64,000 nucleotides of DNA from Nitrosopumilaceae archaeon (GTDB lineage Archaea; Thermoproteota; Nitrososphaeria; Nitrososphaerales; Nitrosopumilaceae), in contig JANQNN010000044.1 of NCBI GenBank assembly GCA_028279545.1, forward strand, positions 59,517 to 123,516. Reading direction: 5' to 3'. Position numbers and translations under genes: made by a program. The number at the start of each line of letters is the position of its first letter. The first letter of the stretch is position 1. The notes under the pieces are model-generated. The model ran no database searches and was not told the DNA's origin. It saw only the letters and a list, made by a program, of their open reading frames with translations. This document shows, piece after piece, positions 15,803 to 24,475 of this stretch.

Positions 15803-16713
15803 GGTTTTTTCCTTTTAGTTCAGAATATCATATGGATTTTAGGGGATTTTTTGTAGGGAGTAAATAATTTTTTTGAATAGAGGTTATTAATATCACAAAA
15901 AATGATTCAGTATTGGGGAAAAAGAAAAATATCAAAAACAAAAAACAAATTCCACCAAAAAACTTTTTCAAAATTAAATTGATAGTTTTTTTTGTTCCAA
16001 TTATCTTCATAACAATAATTTTATTAATCAAAACTTTTGTGAGTCCCATTTATCGTCCTTACATACATTTTATTTCTGAAGATGGTCCAGTTGAATATTT
16101 GACTTTCTTTGTTTATGCTATCACTTTTATTGTATCAATTTTAGTTGCAAAGTCCTTAAGGAAATCAAAACTAAAACGAGAAGCAATTTTGTTTTTTATA
16201 ATCGCATTTGTGTTTATGTTTATTGCCATCGAGGAAATAAGTTGGGGTCAAAGAATTTTTGGATTTGAGACTTCAGGAATTTTTTCTGAAAGTACCCAAG
16301 GTGAAATAAATATTCACGACCTAAGACCTTTTGAATATTTCGAGGATCCATCTTTTATCATTATAGGATTTGTAGGGAGTGTTTTATGGATTGTTTTCTT
16401 AAAATCATCAAAAGAAAAATTTCGTTCATTTAAATCATTTTTTGTACCTGGTTGGTATTTGATGACATATTTTATTCCAGTTGCAATTTTCTACGTAGTG
16501 TTAAATCTTGCTCCACCAGAAGTTACTGTTCAGAATATTAGTTGGGGCTTTCTATTTCCAAAAGATCAAGAGCCATTTGAATTGATTTTGGCTCTTGGAT
16601 TTTTTGGATTTGTGCTAAGTAATTATATCCAGTTACGACGAGTGAAAGCCATTTGAAATATCGATTGAAACCTTTCTGGCTTGAATCCTTTTGACACAAT
16701 CCCATCATTGGCT
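15788..16713 (+). mobile_element. possible tRNA-targeted insertion bounded by 15-bp direct repeats
   Basis: The tRNA-Thr 3' end ATCCCATCATTGGCT (15788-15802) is present a second time, identical, at 16699-16713, in the same orientation, 911 bases away. That is the mark of integrase-mediated insertion into a tRNA gene (attL and attR). The enclosed DNA carries one gene, 15913-16656, and no integrase, so the element may be a decayed or satellite form, or the integrase was lost. The repeat could alternatively be the remnant of a second tRNA-Thr copy, but the 5' part of such a tRNA is not there. Confidence 0.55.
15913..16656 (+). CDS. membrane protein with EEISWGQR motif (cargo of putative insertion)
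   Basis: 247 residues, about six membrane spans (18-40, 56-78, 94-115, 148-165, 183-203, 223-240). The conserved-looking stretch IEEISWGQRIFGFETSG followed by NIHDLR (residues about 103-137) I associate with a family of uncharacterised membrane proteins seen mostly in bacteria, which would fit horizontal transfer; this is from memory. TTG start; the nearby ATG at 15902 is in another frame. It lies between tRNA-Thr and the repeated tRNA end, so it may be cargo of an inserted element. Confidence 0.65.
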   Translation: MGKKKNIKNKKQIPPKNFFKIKLIVFFVPIIFITIILLIKTFVSPIYRPYIHFISEDGPVEYLTFFVYAITFIVSILVAKSLRKSKLKREAILFFIIAFVFMFIAIEEISWGQRIFGFETSGIFSESTQGEINIHDLRPFEYFEDPSFIIIGFVGSVLWIVFLKSSKEKFRSFKSFFVPGWYLMTYFIPVAIFYVVLNLAPPEVTVQNISWGFLFPKDQEPFELILALGFFGFVLSNYIQLRRVKAI

Positions 16714-16806
16714 TATCCTTATTTAACACACTTATGGCTACTTCCTGAAACAGATTTGGATTTATTCCAATAGAAATAAGTATGTTCAAAAAACCAAAAA
16801 AGAAGG

Positions 16807-17685
16807 ATGGAACCAAAAGAAAATCCTTCAATTGATGACACACCTTCAATTGATGATAATTCTCCCAAAGAAATTATTGAAGAACAAGAATCTCCAAAAA
16901 TCTCAAATTTATCAGACGATAAAATTCAAAATAAAAAATCTGTATCAACAGGAATGATCGTGGCTTTGGTAGCAGCAGTTGCAGTTGCAGCCTTTTTTGC
17001 AGGATCATACTTTTCAAATTTGGATTCTGATTTTGTTACAAAATCTGATTTGGATAATGCCATTTCCAAGTTAGAATCAAAGATTGGAGATACAAAACCA
17101 AACCCTGCTCAACTCCCAACGCCAATTAATATTTCAGCAGACGATGATCCAGTTAGAGGAGATCCCAACGCCCCAATTTCAATTATAGAATTTTCTGATT
17201 TCCAATGTCCTTTCTGTGCACGATTTCATGTTCAAACTCTCCCAGCACTTCTTGACCAGTACATTGATGCAGGAAAGGTGAATTTTATTTATCGAGATTT
17301 TCCTATTCAAAGCATACACCCAAATGCATTACCAGCAGCTGTAGCTTCTGAATGCGCAGATGAACAAGGAAAATATTGGGAATATCACGATATCTTATTT
17401 GAAAAACAAAGGAGTTGGAGTAATCTTGGTAGTGAGGAAATAATTTTAACACTTAGCCAATATGCAAATGAACTTGATTTAAAACAGGAACAATTTGATA
17501 CTTGCCTTGAAACAGGAAAATATCATGAAGAGGTTCAAGATGATTTAAGAGATGGTAGGAGTTACGGGATTACTGGAACTCCAGGGTTTTTTATAGGTAA
17601 TAGTGAAATTGGTTTTGTAAAATTAACTGGAGCACAACCATTTGATTCATTCAAAAATGTAATTGAGTCTCAATTAGAAACTTAA
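16807..17685 (+). CDS. membrane-anchored DsbA-like thiol oxidoreductase
   Basis: Layout: charged cytosolic segment (1-46, acidic, Pro/Ser-rich), one membrane span (about 48-68, VALVAAVAVAAFFAGSYF), short coiled stretch, then a DsbA/thioredoxin-4 domain (about 115-290). The catalytic pair is in FSDFQCPFCARFH (CPFC, near residue 138), followed by the family's YRDFPIQSIHPNA and GKYWEYHDILF; the cis-Pro loop is GTPGFFIG. It should act outside the cytosolic membrane, oxidising or isomerising protein disulfides. Numerous copies exist in thaumarchaea. Monocistronic; the ATG 16807 frame is well set. Confidence 0.9.
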   Translation: MEPKENPSIDDTPSIDDNSPKEIIEEQESPKISNLSDDKIQNKKSVSTGMIVALVAAVAVAAFFAGSYFSNLDSDFVTKSDLDNAISKLESKIGDTKPNPAQLPTPINISADDDPVRGDPNAPISIIEFSDFQCPFCARFHVQTLPALLDQYIDAGKVNFIYRDFPIQSIHPNALPAAVASECADEQGKYWEYHDILFEKQRSWSNLGSEEIILTLSQYANELDLKQEQFDTCLETGKYHEEVQDDLRDGRSYGITGTPGFFIGNSEIGFVKLTGAQPFDSFKNVIESQLET

Positions 17686-17789
17686 AAAAATAACAAGCGT
17701 TTATTAGACCTAAAAAATTCTTTATCTTTATCGGAATAATGACGACTAGGCAATGAGCTTTTTCGTCGTTGCTTAAGAGAAGAAAAAGA

Positions 17790-19097
17790 ATGACAAAATT
17801 TAAAGAATTAGGACTTAATGATGAGATTTTAAGGGCTCTAGATGATTTGAGATTTGAAGATGCCTTTCCTATTCAAGAAGCATGCATTCCTGTTTTGCTT
17901 TCTAATCGTGATGTTATTGGACAGGCACATACGGGCTCTGGAAAAACTGCTGCTTTTTCTTTGGCAATGTTGCAACAAATCACTCCCAAAAAAGGAATAC
18001 AAGCTATGATAATGGCTCCAACAAGGGAACTTGCAATGCAAATCTCTGGAGAGATTGAAAAATTTGCAAAATACACCGGAATAAAGACTGCTACCGTATA
18101 TGGTGGTCAAGGAATGGGTATCCAATTAGATGCCCTTGATAGAGGAGTAGAAGTAATTGTTGCAACTCCTGGTAGGTTAATTGATCATCTCAAACGTGGT
18201 TCAATTGAATTAGGAAATGTGAAATATGTTGTGTTAGATGAAGCAGACACCATGTTGGATATGGGATTTATTGATGATATTCAGTTCATTTTAGATTTAA
18301 CGCCAGAAGAAAGAACAATGTCATTATTTTCAGCTACAATGCCAACAGAAATTCTTAGACTTTCAGAGGAGTATCTAAAAAACCCTAAACAATTCCTTTT
18401 AGATGCAGATGATCTTAGTGGAGAAGGAATAGAGCAGGCATATCTTGTAATAAAAGACAGAGACAAATTTGATTTTTTGATTGATTTCATAAAACCTGTA
18501 AAAGGTCAAGTTATCGTATTTTGTTCAACAAAATATAGAACAAGAGATGTCGCAAAGTTTCTTCATCAAAAAAAATACGATGCAGTTGCAATTGAAGGCG
18601 ATATGTCTCAACATAGACGGGAGCAAGCCATGGCCAAATTCAGATCAAATAAGGCAGACATTCTTGTTGCAACAGATGTTGCCTCACGAGGAATAGACGT
18701 TCCCAGAGTTGAACTTGTAATTAATTATGATGTGCCAAACCAAGACATGGTTTATTTTCATAGGATAGGGAGAACAGCAAGGGCAGGACTAAAAGGAAGA
18801 GCAATTACTTTTGTATCCTATTCGTCGGTAGGGGATTGGAATTTGATTAAACGGCAAATAAAAACAGAACTAAAAGATTTGAATAAAGAAATGGGAGTGG
18901 AAATTAAAATCCCAGATCCACTTAAACGACAAATTCCTTCAAGAAGATATGGAGGATCTAGCTATTCTCGAGGGTCTCGTCAAGGGGATTATAGAAGATC
19001 AAGTCGAAGTGGAGAATCAAATAGTCGGGGAAGAGATAGAAAAAGATTCGGAAGTCGTGGAGGTCAAAACCGATATGGTGGACGAAGTAGATGGTAA
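17790..19097 (+). CDS. DEAD-box RNA helicase
   Basis: All motifs are visible: Q-motif region (FPIQEACIP), motif I AHTGSGKT, Ia PTRELA, II DEAD (VLDEADTML), III SAT, and in the second RecA domain IVFCSTKYRTRD, VATDVASRGID and HRIGRTARAG. The C-terminal 55 residues are an Arg/Gly/Ser-rich tail for RNA binding. ATP-dependent unwinding of RNA in ribosome assembly or mRNA turnover; archaeal ones are often cold-induced. The frame opens at TTG 17769, but ATG 17790 gives a normal N-terminus (MTKFKELGL) and I use it. A small hairpin GACGAC/GTCGTT (17741-17770) lies just upstream. Confidence 0.93.
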   Translation: MTKFKELGLNDEILRALDDLRFEDAFPIQEACIPVLLSNRDVIGQAHTGSGKTAAFSLAMLQQITPKKGIQAMIMAPTRELAMQISGEIEKFAKYTGIKTATVYGGQGMGIQLDALDRGVEVIVATPGRLIDHLKRGSIELGNVKYVVLDEADTMLDMGFIDDIQFILDLTPEERTMSLFSATMPTEILRLSEEYLKNPKQFLLDADDLSGEGIEQAYLVIKDRDKFDFLIDFIKPVKGQVIVFCSTKYRTRDVAKFLHQKKYDAVAIEGDMSQHRREQAMAKFRSNKADILVATDVASRGIDVPRVELVINYDVPNQDMVYFHRIGRTARAGLKGRAITFVSYSSVGDWNLIKRQIKTELKDLNKEMGVEIKIPDPLKRQIPSRRYGGSSYSRGSRQGDYRRSSRSGESNSRGRDRKRFGSRGGQNRYGGRSRW

Positions 19098-19144
19098 TGT
19101 AAAACTTAAAGGCCTGTAATTTCTAATTATACTAAGGTAAAGTA

Positions 19145-19378
19145 ATGCACATAGGCTTCATTTTATTAAATTGTGATTTGGGAGCAGAAGAATACATTGT
19201 TGATGAATTAAAACAAATGTCAAAAGTTAGTAATGCTCATCTTACATTTGGAGCGTATGATGTTATAGCCGAAGTTCACACCGAAAATCAGGATGAGTTT
19301 GAAAAGGCTGTATCTGCAATTCGCAAACTTTCAAGAGTTGTAAGTACTATGACACTCAATGTTATTAATCCCAAGTAG
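19145..19378 (+). CDS. stand-alone Lrp/AsnC ligand-binding (RAM) domain
   Basis: 77 residues matching the AsnC_trans_reg fold alone: FILLNCDLGAEEYIVDEL, the central GAYDVIAEVH strand (typical GxYDxxxxV motif) and SRVVSTMTLNVI. No DNA-binding helix-turn-helix is attached. Such single-domain proteins form oligomers that bind amino acids and can act as co-regulators of full-length Lrp proteins. 48 bases after the helicase stop, same strand. Confidence 0.88.
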   Translation: MHIGFILLNCDLGAEEYIVDELKQMSKVSNAHLTFGAYDVIAEVHTENQDEFEKAVSAIRKLSRVVSTMTLNVINPK

Positions 19379-19435
19379 TTTTTCTAAAGACTTCTTCAAA
19401 ATTTTTTATTTAGATAGATAAGAAAAAATTTTACA

Positions 19436-20980
19436 TCAATCCCTAAAAATCCATTTGTTATTTTTTTCTCCTGTAAATCTAATTTGTGGATCATATGAAA
19501 CTTTGGTGCTAGCTTTAATTACACATTCTATTAAACTCAATTTTTTTTCTTTATTTTTTCTCAATGATTTTCGTAAGGCGGAAATGCTCATTTGTCTATT
19601 CTGAGCTAAGATTTTCCCAAAATTATCCTCATCCTTTAGCAGCATATCAGAAATTAATGCCACAGAAAATTTAGAATCATTTTTAGAGTTTTTCAAAATT
19701 TTTAAAGCATCTTTTGAAATTTGTAAAACTTTACCACCTTCCAATTTACCATAAGCATGTCTAAAAAAGAGAAGGCACTCCTTCTTACTTAGTTTTGTAA
19801 CCATAATTTTTCCCCCTTCTTTGATTACAAATGTATTGAATAAATCCAATAAAGTTAGTTTTTCTAAAAATTTTCTATCAGAACGAAAATGGCCAGAATT
19901 AATTAATGCTATATCTGCCCGGGTTTGCATTTTAATGCAGTCAGCAACAAAGTTTCCAAAATTAGTTGTTCCTTTTCTTAATGATTCTTCTGTACCATCA
20001 ATGATTGTTTTTTTTGGAAATTTTTTTATGGTTTTTTTAGAAGGTAATTTATTTTGATTTTTTAAAATTTTAAACCATGAATTAATGAGATTTTCTGTTT
20101 TTTTGTTAGGTTTGATTTTTTGGATGTAATTTGAATCAAGTTGGAAGAAATTATTTTTTAAATTTTTATTTTGAAAATGAGTTAAATTTTCATTCAAACT
20201 TATTGCTTGAATAGTTCTTGCATTTGATCTTCCTTTTATCAACATACATTTGTCCAATTTTTGATTGTAAGAAACAATCTTTTTGTGAGTATGACCTCCT
20301 AAAATTATCGAATTAAAGGGCCAAATTGTATTGAGAATTTTTTTAAGATGTAAATCTTCTGAGTCATCCATATGAGATAAGACTAGTAACAATTTGACAT
20401 TTGGAAATTGTTTCCTAATTTCTTGAAATGTTTTTCTCAGGGAAATTTTTAGATTTAAAATTTCAAATCCAAAATCGTTGGCTTTGTTTTCTGTCATTTT
20501 TCCAGCAACTCCTACAAGAGCGATATTTGGTGAATCTGGTGGCCATACACTATACCTATGAATTTGAGTGGCTAGAACTTTGGGAGGTAACAAATTAGTG
20601 GTAATATATTGAAATTTAGACTCTAGAATTCTTTTTTTAAGTATAGATAAACCTCCATCAAAATCATGATTTCCTAAGGTACAATAATTTAATCCACAAT
20701 GATTTAGAAGTTCCACCATTTGTTTTCCTTTGAAAAAATTACTTAGAAAGGAGGGAAAAAGAAAATCACCGCTATGTAAGAATAAGATATTTTTTGCTTC
20801 GGTGTTATTTGATAATAGTTCTAAAATTCGCCTAATTCTTCCAAATCCCAATAGATCAATTTCATTTCCTATCTTAGAATCTTTGATGAAATACGTATCA
20901 GTAAGATGGAATACAACTCCCTTGATTCCTTTGTTTTTTATTTTTTTTATTTCTTCTTTTACAGATGATTTCTTTTTCAA
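19436..20980 (-). CDS. 5'-nucleotidase-like metallophosphatase, 514 aa
   Basis: Calcineurin-like phosphoesterase of the UshA/5'-nucleotidase type. Metal-site motifs in order: VVFHLTDTYFI (D of DxY, His usual position replaced by Tyr), SGDFLFPS, LGNHDFDGG, LLLVLSHMDD, and GGHTHKK. The second half (from about residue 320, GTEESLRKGTTNFGNFVADC... and LINSGHFRSD) corresponds to the substrate-binding C-terminal domain, as in 5'-nucleotidases. No signal peptide is present, so it is probably cytosolic. The Tyr in the first motif instead of DxH is a point to check. Lys-rich, AT-rich codons. Divergent from the small gene at 21215. Confidence 0.85.
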   Translation of the reverse strand: MKKKSSVKEEIKKIKNKGIKGVVFHLTDTYFIKDSKIGNEIDLLGFGRIRRILELLSNNTEAKNILFLHSGDFLFPSFLSNFFKGKQMVELLNHCGLNYCTLGNHDFDGGLSILKKRILESKFQYITTNLLPPKVLATQIHRYSVWPPDSPNIALVGVAGKMTENKANDFGFEILNLKISLRKTFQEIRKQFPNVKLLLVLSHMDDSEDLHLKKILNTIWPFNSIILGGHTHKKIVSYNQKLDKCMLIKGRSNARTIQAISLNENLTHFQNKNLKNNFFQLDSNYIQKIKPNKKTENLINSWFKILKNQNKLPSKKTIKKFPKKTIIDGTEESLRKGTTNFGNFVADCIKMQTRADIALINSGHFRSDRKFLEKLTLLDLFNTFVIKEGGKIMVTKLSKKECLLFFRHAYGKLEGGKVLQISKDALKILKNSKNDSKFSVALISDMLLKDEDNFGKILAQNRQMSISALRKSLRKNKEKKLSLIECVIKASTKVSYDPQIRFTGEKNNKWIFRD

Positions 20981-21121
20981 TTTAATTTAGTAAAATTGGT
21001 TATTCTATAAACAATGTGCTCAAAAAAAATAAACTCCGATTTTGAATGATATTATAAAAAATGAATAGAAAAAATCTTTTCGTGATTATTTTTCTAAATA
21101 TGTAACAAAAAAAAATTACAC

Positions 21122-21147
21122 TGTCACATTCAAAAACAAATGTGTCA
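21122..21147. promoter_or_regulatory. imperfect inverted repeat, possible operator
   Basis: TGTCACATT (21122-21130) and AATGTGTCA (21139-21147), eight of nine positions complementary, spacer eight bases. It lies in the 230-base gap between the phosphatase start (20980) and the gene at 21215, so it could regulate either; nothing else but AT-rich DNA is seen in this gap. Confidence 0.3.
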
Positions 21148-21214
21148 AAATTTTTTTTGAAATGCATTGCATTGTATTCTTACTCTTTATCTTTATTGAA
21201 ATTAATTCAATGAC

Positions 21215-21373
21215 ATGGAAACTGCAAAAATACCAAAATTTGATTGGAGTAGATTAGATGAACCAAATGGCGGTCATACAAAAGATGAATGGGGGGAAAA
21301 GATACATGAGCCTAAAGTGCGAGTTATTGAGGCATATGATCTTAAATGGAATATTGAATCAAAAAAAGTTTAA
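21215..21373 (+). CDS. small hypothetical protein, 52 aa
   Basis: ATG 21215 to TAA 21373. Product begins METAKIPKFDWSRLDEPNGG and ends with VRVIEAYDLKWNIESKKV. Soluble, balanced charge, two Trp; no metal-ligand cysteines. Not recognised, but the length, codon pattern and an upstream TATA-like sequence (TTTATCTTTATTG, about 21187-21199) favour a real gene. Confidence 0.5.
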   Translation: METAKIPKFDWSRLDEPNGGHTKDEWGEKIHEPKVRVIEAYDLKWNIESKKV

Positions 21374-21525
21374 TGAAATTAAATTTTTTAGATTAAAAAA
21401 TTTTTAATTTTTTATTTTCTAACAAAAGAATATGGGGTTTTGTTTTTTTATTAAAGTAAAAAAAGAAACTAGTCAAATTTCCCAAGGGAAAATTGTTATA
21501 GGAGGTAAATTGCTGTCTAATCACA

Positions 21526-21813
21526 TTGGAAAAAATTGATTATGAAGCCCCAGTATGGGCAATAAATCACAATAATCCAAAACCATTAGTTGATCACTCC
21601 ATTCATGTTTTAGAAAATTATGGCATAAAAAAAGAAGATGTGATTTTAACAGATGCGCCAGAAAATGTCAAAGTTGGCGCAATCGTGGTAGAAATATGGC
21701 CATATCATTTGGATGTAGCCAAAGTAAGGACTATTCGAAATGATTCCTTTATCAGTGGCACTTTGTTAACAATTGAATTAAAGCTTGATGAAAACGGGAA
21801 TTATACCGATTAA
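21526..21813 (+). CDS. hypothetical protein, 95 aa
   Basis: Soluble alpha/beta protein (LEKIDYEAPVWAINHN, then VGAIVVEIWPYHLDVAKVRTI and LLTIELKLDENG). Unknown family. The start is uncertain: a strong Shine-Dalgarno GGAGGT (21501-21506) is 19 bases upstream of the TTG at 21526, but best placed for TTG 21510, which opens a 9-codon reading frame ending TGA at 21539, overlapping this gene. So either the spacing is unusual or a short leader peptide precedes it. No functional clue from neighbours. Confidence 0.5.
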   Translation: MEKIDYEAPVWAINHNNPKPLVDHSIHVLENYGIKKEDVILTDAPENVKVGAIVVEIWPYHLDVAKVRTIRNDSFISGTLLTIELKLDENGNYTD

Positions 21814-21902
21814 ATTTTTAATAAGAATCAAATTCAGTTTTGATCTTTCTAATTTTTGTATTTAAACTGAGTTTTTACCCTACTCTTTTTGTATTATTTG
21901 GC

Positions 21903-22007
21903 TTATTGCAAAAATAGCCTTCCTAAATGAGTATAGGCACAGTCCATAGAACAGAAATTGGACTCATTGGGAGTAAGGGTTTCACTGCAATTTTGGCATT
22001 TTGTCAT
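21903..22007 (-). CDS. tiny zinc-ribbon-like protein, 34 aa
   Basis: ATG 22007 to TAA 21903. Product MTKCQNCSETLTPNESNFCS then MDCAYTHLGRLFLQ. Cys4 and Cys7 form CxxC, Cys19 and Cys23 form CxxxC, i.e. a single zinc-binding knuckle pair similar to ribosome-associated or transcriptional zinc ribbons. It stands alone in a 390-base gap (21814-22200) that otherwise holds only AT-rich DNA. Family not assigned. Confidence 0.5.
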   Translation of the reverse strand: MTKCQNCSETLTPNESNFCSMDCAYTHLGRLFLQ

Positions 22008-22200
22008 GTCAGATTTAACTATTCTTTGTTATTAAGAAGGAGTAAGTAAAAAAACGATATTACAAAAAACCTATTATTGGAATTTTGGTTTTTTAAAATA
22101 ATTAATTTTTAAAAAGAAATATTTCTACATCTAATTTTGGAGATTTAAAATTAAAAAGTAATTTATTATAAAGTTTAATTTAATTTAATGCTGAAGAATT

Positions 22201-22689
22201 TTGAAAAAAAAGCAGAATATCATAATTCTTGCAATAGTTATAACAATAATAATTGGTATAATTATCTACAGCTATTCTGCAGAACAAACTAGACAAAAAG
22301 GCTTCCAATTTGGAAATGAACTTGAACAAATTCAAGAAAACGTAAAAGAACTTCAAACACAATTTTATTCGAAAAAATCCCAATGGGAGGAAGGAACCCT
22401 AACCAAGGAGGAACTATTCCAACATTATGAGGAACATGTGAAAAAATTTGAAGAGACTATTTTACTATATGATAAGCTAAATCCCCCAGAATCATTCCAA
22501 TCCTCTGTGGATTTACTAAAGCTGTCTTCTCAAACACAATTAGACAGTGATGTTAATTTCATTGAATGGATGAAAACTGGAGAGGATCATTATAAAGTAA
22601 GATCTGATTCACAATATCAAGAATCTCTAGAATATGAAATGTCGGGCTTGGTTGAATTCTATTCTGCTAAAACAGGAATCCAACCATAA
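22201..22689 (+). CDS. membrane-anchored coiled-coil protein, 162 aa
   Basis: TTG start, basic N-terminus, one span (about 6-25, IIILAIVITIIIGIIIYSYS), then a helical, Glu/Gln/Lys-rich outer domain (30-162) with probable coiled coil (ELEQIQENVKELQTQFYSKK). It may be a signal-anchored external protein. Family not known. The following gene also has a signal peptide and begins 31 bases later, so an exported two-gene unit is likely. Confidence 0.6.
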   Translation: MKKKQNIIILAIVITIIIGIIIYSYSAEQTRQKGFQFGNELEQIQENVKELQTQFYSKKSQWEEGTLTKEELFQHYEEHVKKFEETILLYDKLNPPESFQSSVDLLKLSSQTQLDSDVNFIEWMKTGEDHYKVRSDSQYQESLEYEMSGLVEFYSAKTGIQP

Positions 22690-22720
22690 ACTTCTTTAGA
22701 GATTAATGAACTAAATAAAT

Positions 22721-23479
22721 GTGAAAAAATTTATTTTTTTGGTTTTAATCTTTTCGTGTACTATTCCAAATGTTTTTGCAGAAGTTATCATTCAAAATGA
22801 TCAGCAATATGTTGGAGACGATGGAGCTTTGCATATTGTAGGGGAAGTTCAAAATAATCTCGATTCCCCATTAAATCAAGTTAGTATTTTTGTTAATTTG
22901 TATGATGAAAACAATAATTTGATAACCTCCAAAGAAACCACATCTCAAGTCAATACAATAATGCCTTCCATGAAAGGGCCCTTTGATTTTATTTTCTTGG
23001 ATATTAATCCAAAAAATATTAAATCATACTCCTTAGATTTGGATTATTCTATTAGTGAACCAAAAGGTCAAGTAATTAACATAAGCTCTTCAGAATTATC
23101 ACGGGATAGTCACAATAACTTAATAATTTCTGGAAGTGTGGAAAACCAAGGGGAAATTACCGCCAATACAATTGCCGTAATTGTTACACTGTATGATAAA
23201 AATGGAAATGTTGCTGCAGTATCTAGGACGCATCCCGAACCAGATTATTTAGGCTCAAACGATGACACCTTTTTTGTAATATCAGTGACTGATAAAAATC
23301 AAATTCCAGAAATAACAAACTATTCAATAGTAGCTGAGTCCGAAGAGTACGCTGCAGTTCCAGAATTTCCGTTAGGAACTTTAGTTTTGCTTACCATTTC
23401 TGTTTCTGCATATGTTGGAATTACAAGGTATTCAAATAAAATTATAACAAATTTGATTTCTGCAACTCATCTAAAGTAG
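22721..23479 (+). CDS. exported protein with PEFG-type C-terminal sorting signal
   Basis: GTG start, signal peptide (1-18, FIFLVLIFSCTIPNVFAE). Two repeated beta domains of about 95 residues (25-115 and 120-205) of FxLYD/CARDB type: VGEVQNNLDSPLNQVSIFVN and GSVENQGEITANTIAVIVTL share the pattern. The C-terminus has PEFPLGTLVLLTISVSAYVG (about 217-236) and basic residues, i.e. the PEF(G)-CTERM sorting signal known from archaea, processed by an archaeosortase. Hence a surface-anchored protein. Its 3' end overlaps the converging gene by 38 bases. Confidence 0.75.
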   Translation: MKKFIFLVLIFSCTIPNVFAEVIIQNDQQYVGDDGALHIVGEVQNNLDSPLNQVSIFVNLYDENNNLITSKETTSQVNTIMPSMKGPFDFIFLDINPKNIKSYSLDLDYSISEPKGQVINISSSELSRDSHNNLIISGSVENQGEITANTIAVIVTLYDKNGNVAAVSRTHPEPDYLGSNDDTFFVISVTDKNQIPEITNYSIVAESEEYAAVPEFPLGTLVLLTISVSAYVGITRYSNKIITNLISATHLK

Positions 23480-23903
23480 GCGTAATTTCTTTAATTATCT
23501 CTTTTTTATCCAAAGGGGTAGGTTGTGAGAATTTAAAGGGAAAGGTAATTGTAAGCATATCTTGATCTGTATGAGAAATTCTAACATAATGAGTTTGAAT
23601 ATCACGCATGCGAAGAAAATCTTTCCATTTTTTCAATCTCTCAAGAACTGAATTAACTTGGTTTTCAACCAAAGTAACATTGGTTTCCAAATCAGTGTCA
23701 AACAAACCAAATTTTACCATTGGTACCATAATAAATCCCCCCAAAATCTTGTCATGATTTTTTATCATTTGAGAAATAATTTCTTCAGCATTTTCTTTGG
23801 GAAAAACATCTCCAAAATCAGGGTCAAAATAACCTGCTACAAGTTTATTGGAGTCAAATATTCTAAAATAGTTCTCGTCTAAATCTAATTTCCACAATAA
23901 CAA
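23442..23903 (-). CDS. hypothetical protein, 153 aa
   Basis: Cytosolic-looking alpha/beta protein (LLWKLDLDENYFRIFDSNKL, FPKENAEEIISQMIKNHDKI, VRISHTDQDMLTITFPFKF). No cysteines, no membrane span, no known domain. Ends inside the C-terminal codons of the gene at 22721 (38-base tail-to-tail overlap), which can lead to antisense interaction of the two messages. Start ATG at 23903, with ATG-poor surroundings. Confidence 0.6.
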   Translation of the reverse strand: MLLWKLDLDENYFRIFDSNKLVAGYFDPDFGDVFPKENAEEIISQMIKNHDKILGGFIMVPMVKFGLFDTDLETNVTLVENQVNSVLERLKKWKDFLRMRDIQTHYVRISHTDQDMLTITFPFKFSQPTPLDKKEIIKEITPTLDELQKSNLL

Positions 23904-23971
23904 AACAATAGTTCAAGGATAAATAACAATTTACTTAGGACAGTTAAATAAACAAATTATGAAGTAATTCA

Positions 23972-24334
23972 ATGACAATTTCAAAAGAAAATAAAGAATT
24001 TATCGATAGTCTAATCGATTATTACATTAGCGAATCACATTCCTACAGGCAGATTGCGGAAAACTATGTTCCAGAAATTGAAGCTGTTTCTGATACAGCT
24101 TTTGGTATTATAACTGGTTGTGTATATGCTGGATTTTTGCAAGCCTATCAAAATCAGCAACAAACACCTGGACTCGAAGACATGAAAGAATTTAATCAGA
24201 TTTTAAAAGAGAGGGCACCTTTAATTAAAAAATCGTTAATAGAGCCCGCTAAAATAAAAATAGAAGAAGAAAAGATTACTAAAAATAATTCTGAAAAAGA
24301 AAATGAAGAGAAATCAAAGTTAGATAAAATTTAG
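23972..24334 (+). CDS. hypothetical protein, 120 aa
   Basis: Helical; N-terminal two thirds (FIDSLIDYYISESHSYRQIA, FGIITGCVYAGFLQAYQNQQ) look like a small helical bundle, the C-terminal third is Lys/Glu-rich and probably disordered. No recognised family; may be thaumarchaeon-specific. Divergent from the gene at 23442-23903 with about 70 bases between. Confidence 0.6.
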   Translation: MTISKENKEFIDSLIDYYISESHSYRQIAENYVPEIEAVSDTAFGIITGCVYAGFLQAYQNQQQTPGLEDMKEFNQILKERAPLIKKSLIEPAKIKIEEEKITKNNSEKENEEKSKLDKI

Positions 24335-24475
24335 TATTAACAAAAAATGAAAAAATTGTATTGTGTGGATTTCAATTTTTTTAAAAATGTTTTAAAAAAA
24401 CGGTTAAAAATTTTTTAAATTTAATTTGAATAAAGATATAGATACAATTTAATTTAAATCATTTTCATTAGAAAT

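Noticed and set aside
16538..16849. Minus-strand 103-aa ORF across the tRNA-end repeat
   Set aside because: Antisense to the end of the membrane-protein gene and the start of the DsbA-like gene; protein is low-complexity with no domain.
17741..17770. GACGAC/GTCGTT hairpin as a cold-shock thermosensor before the helicase
   Set aside because: Only 6 bp with an 18-base loop; too weak to claim regulation.
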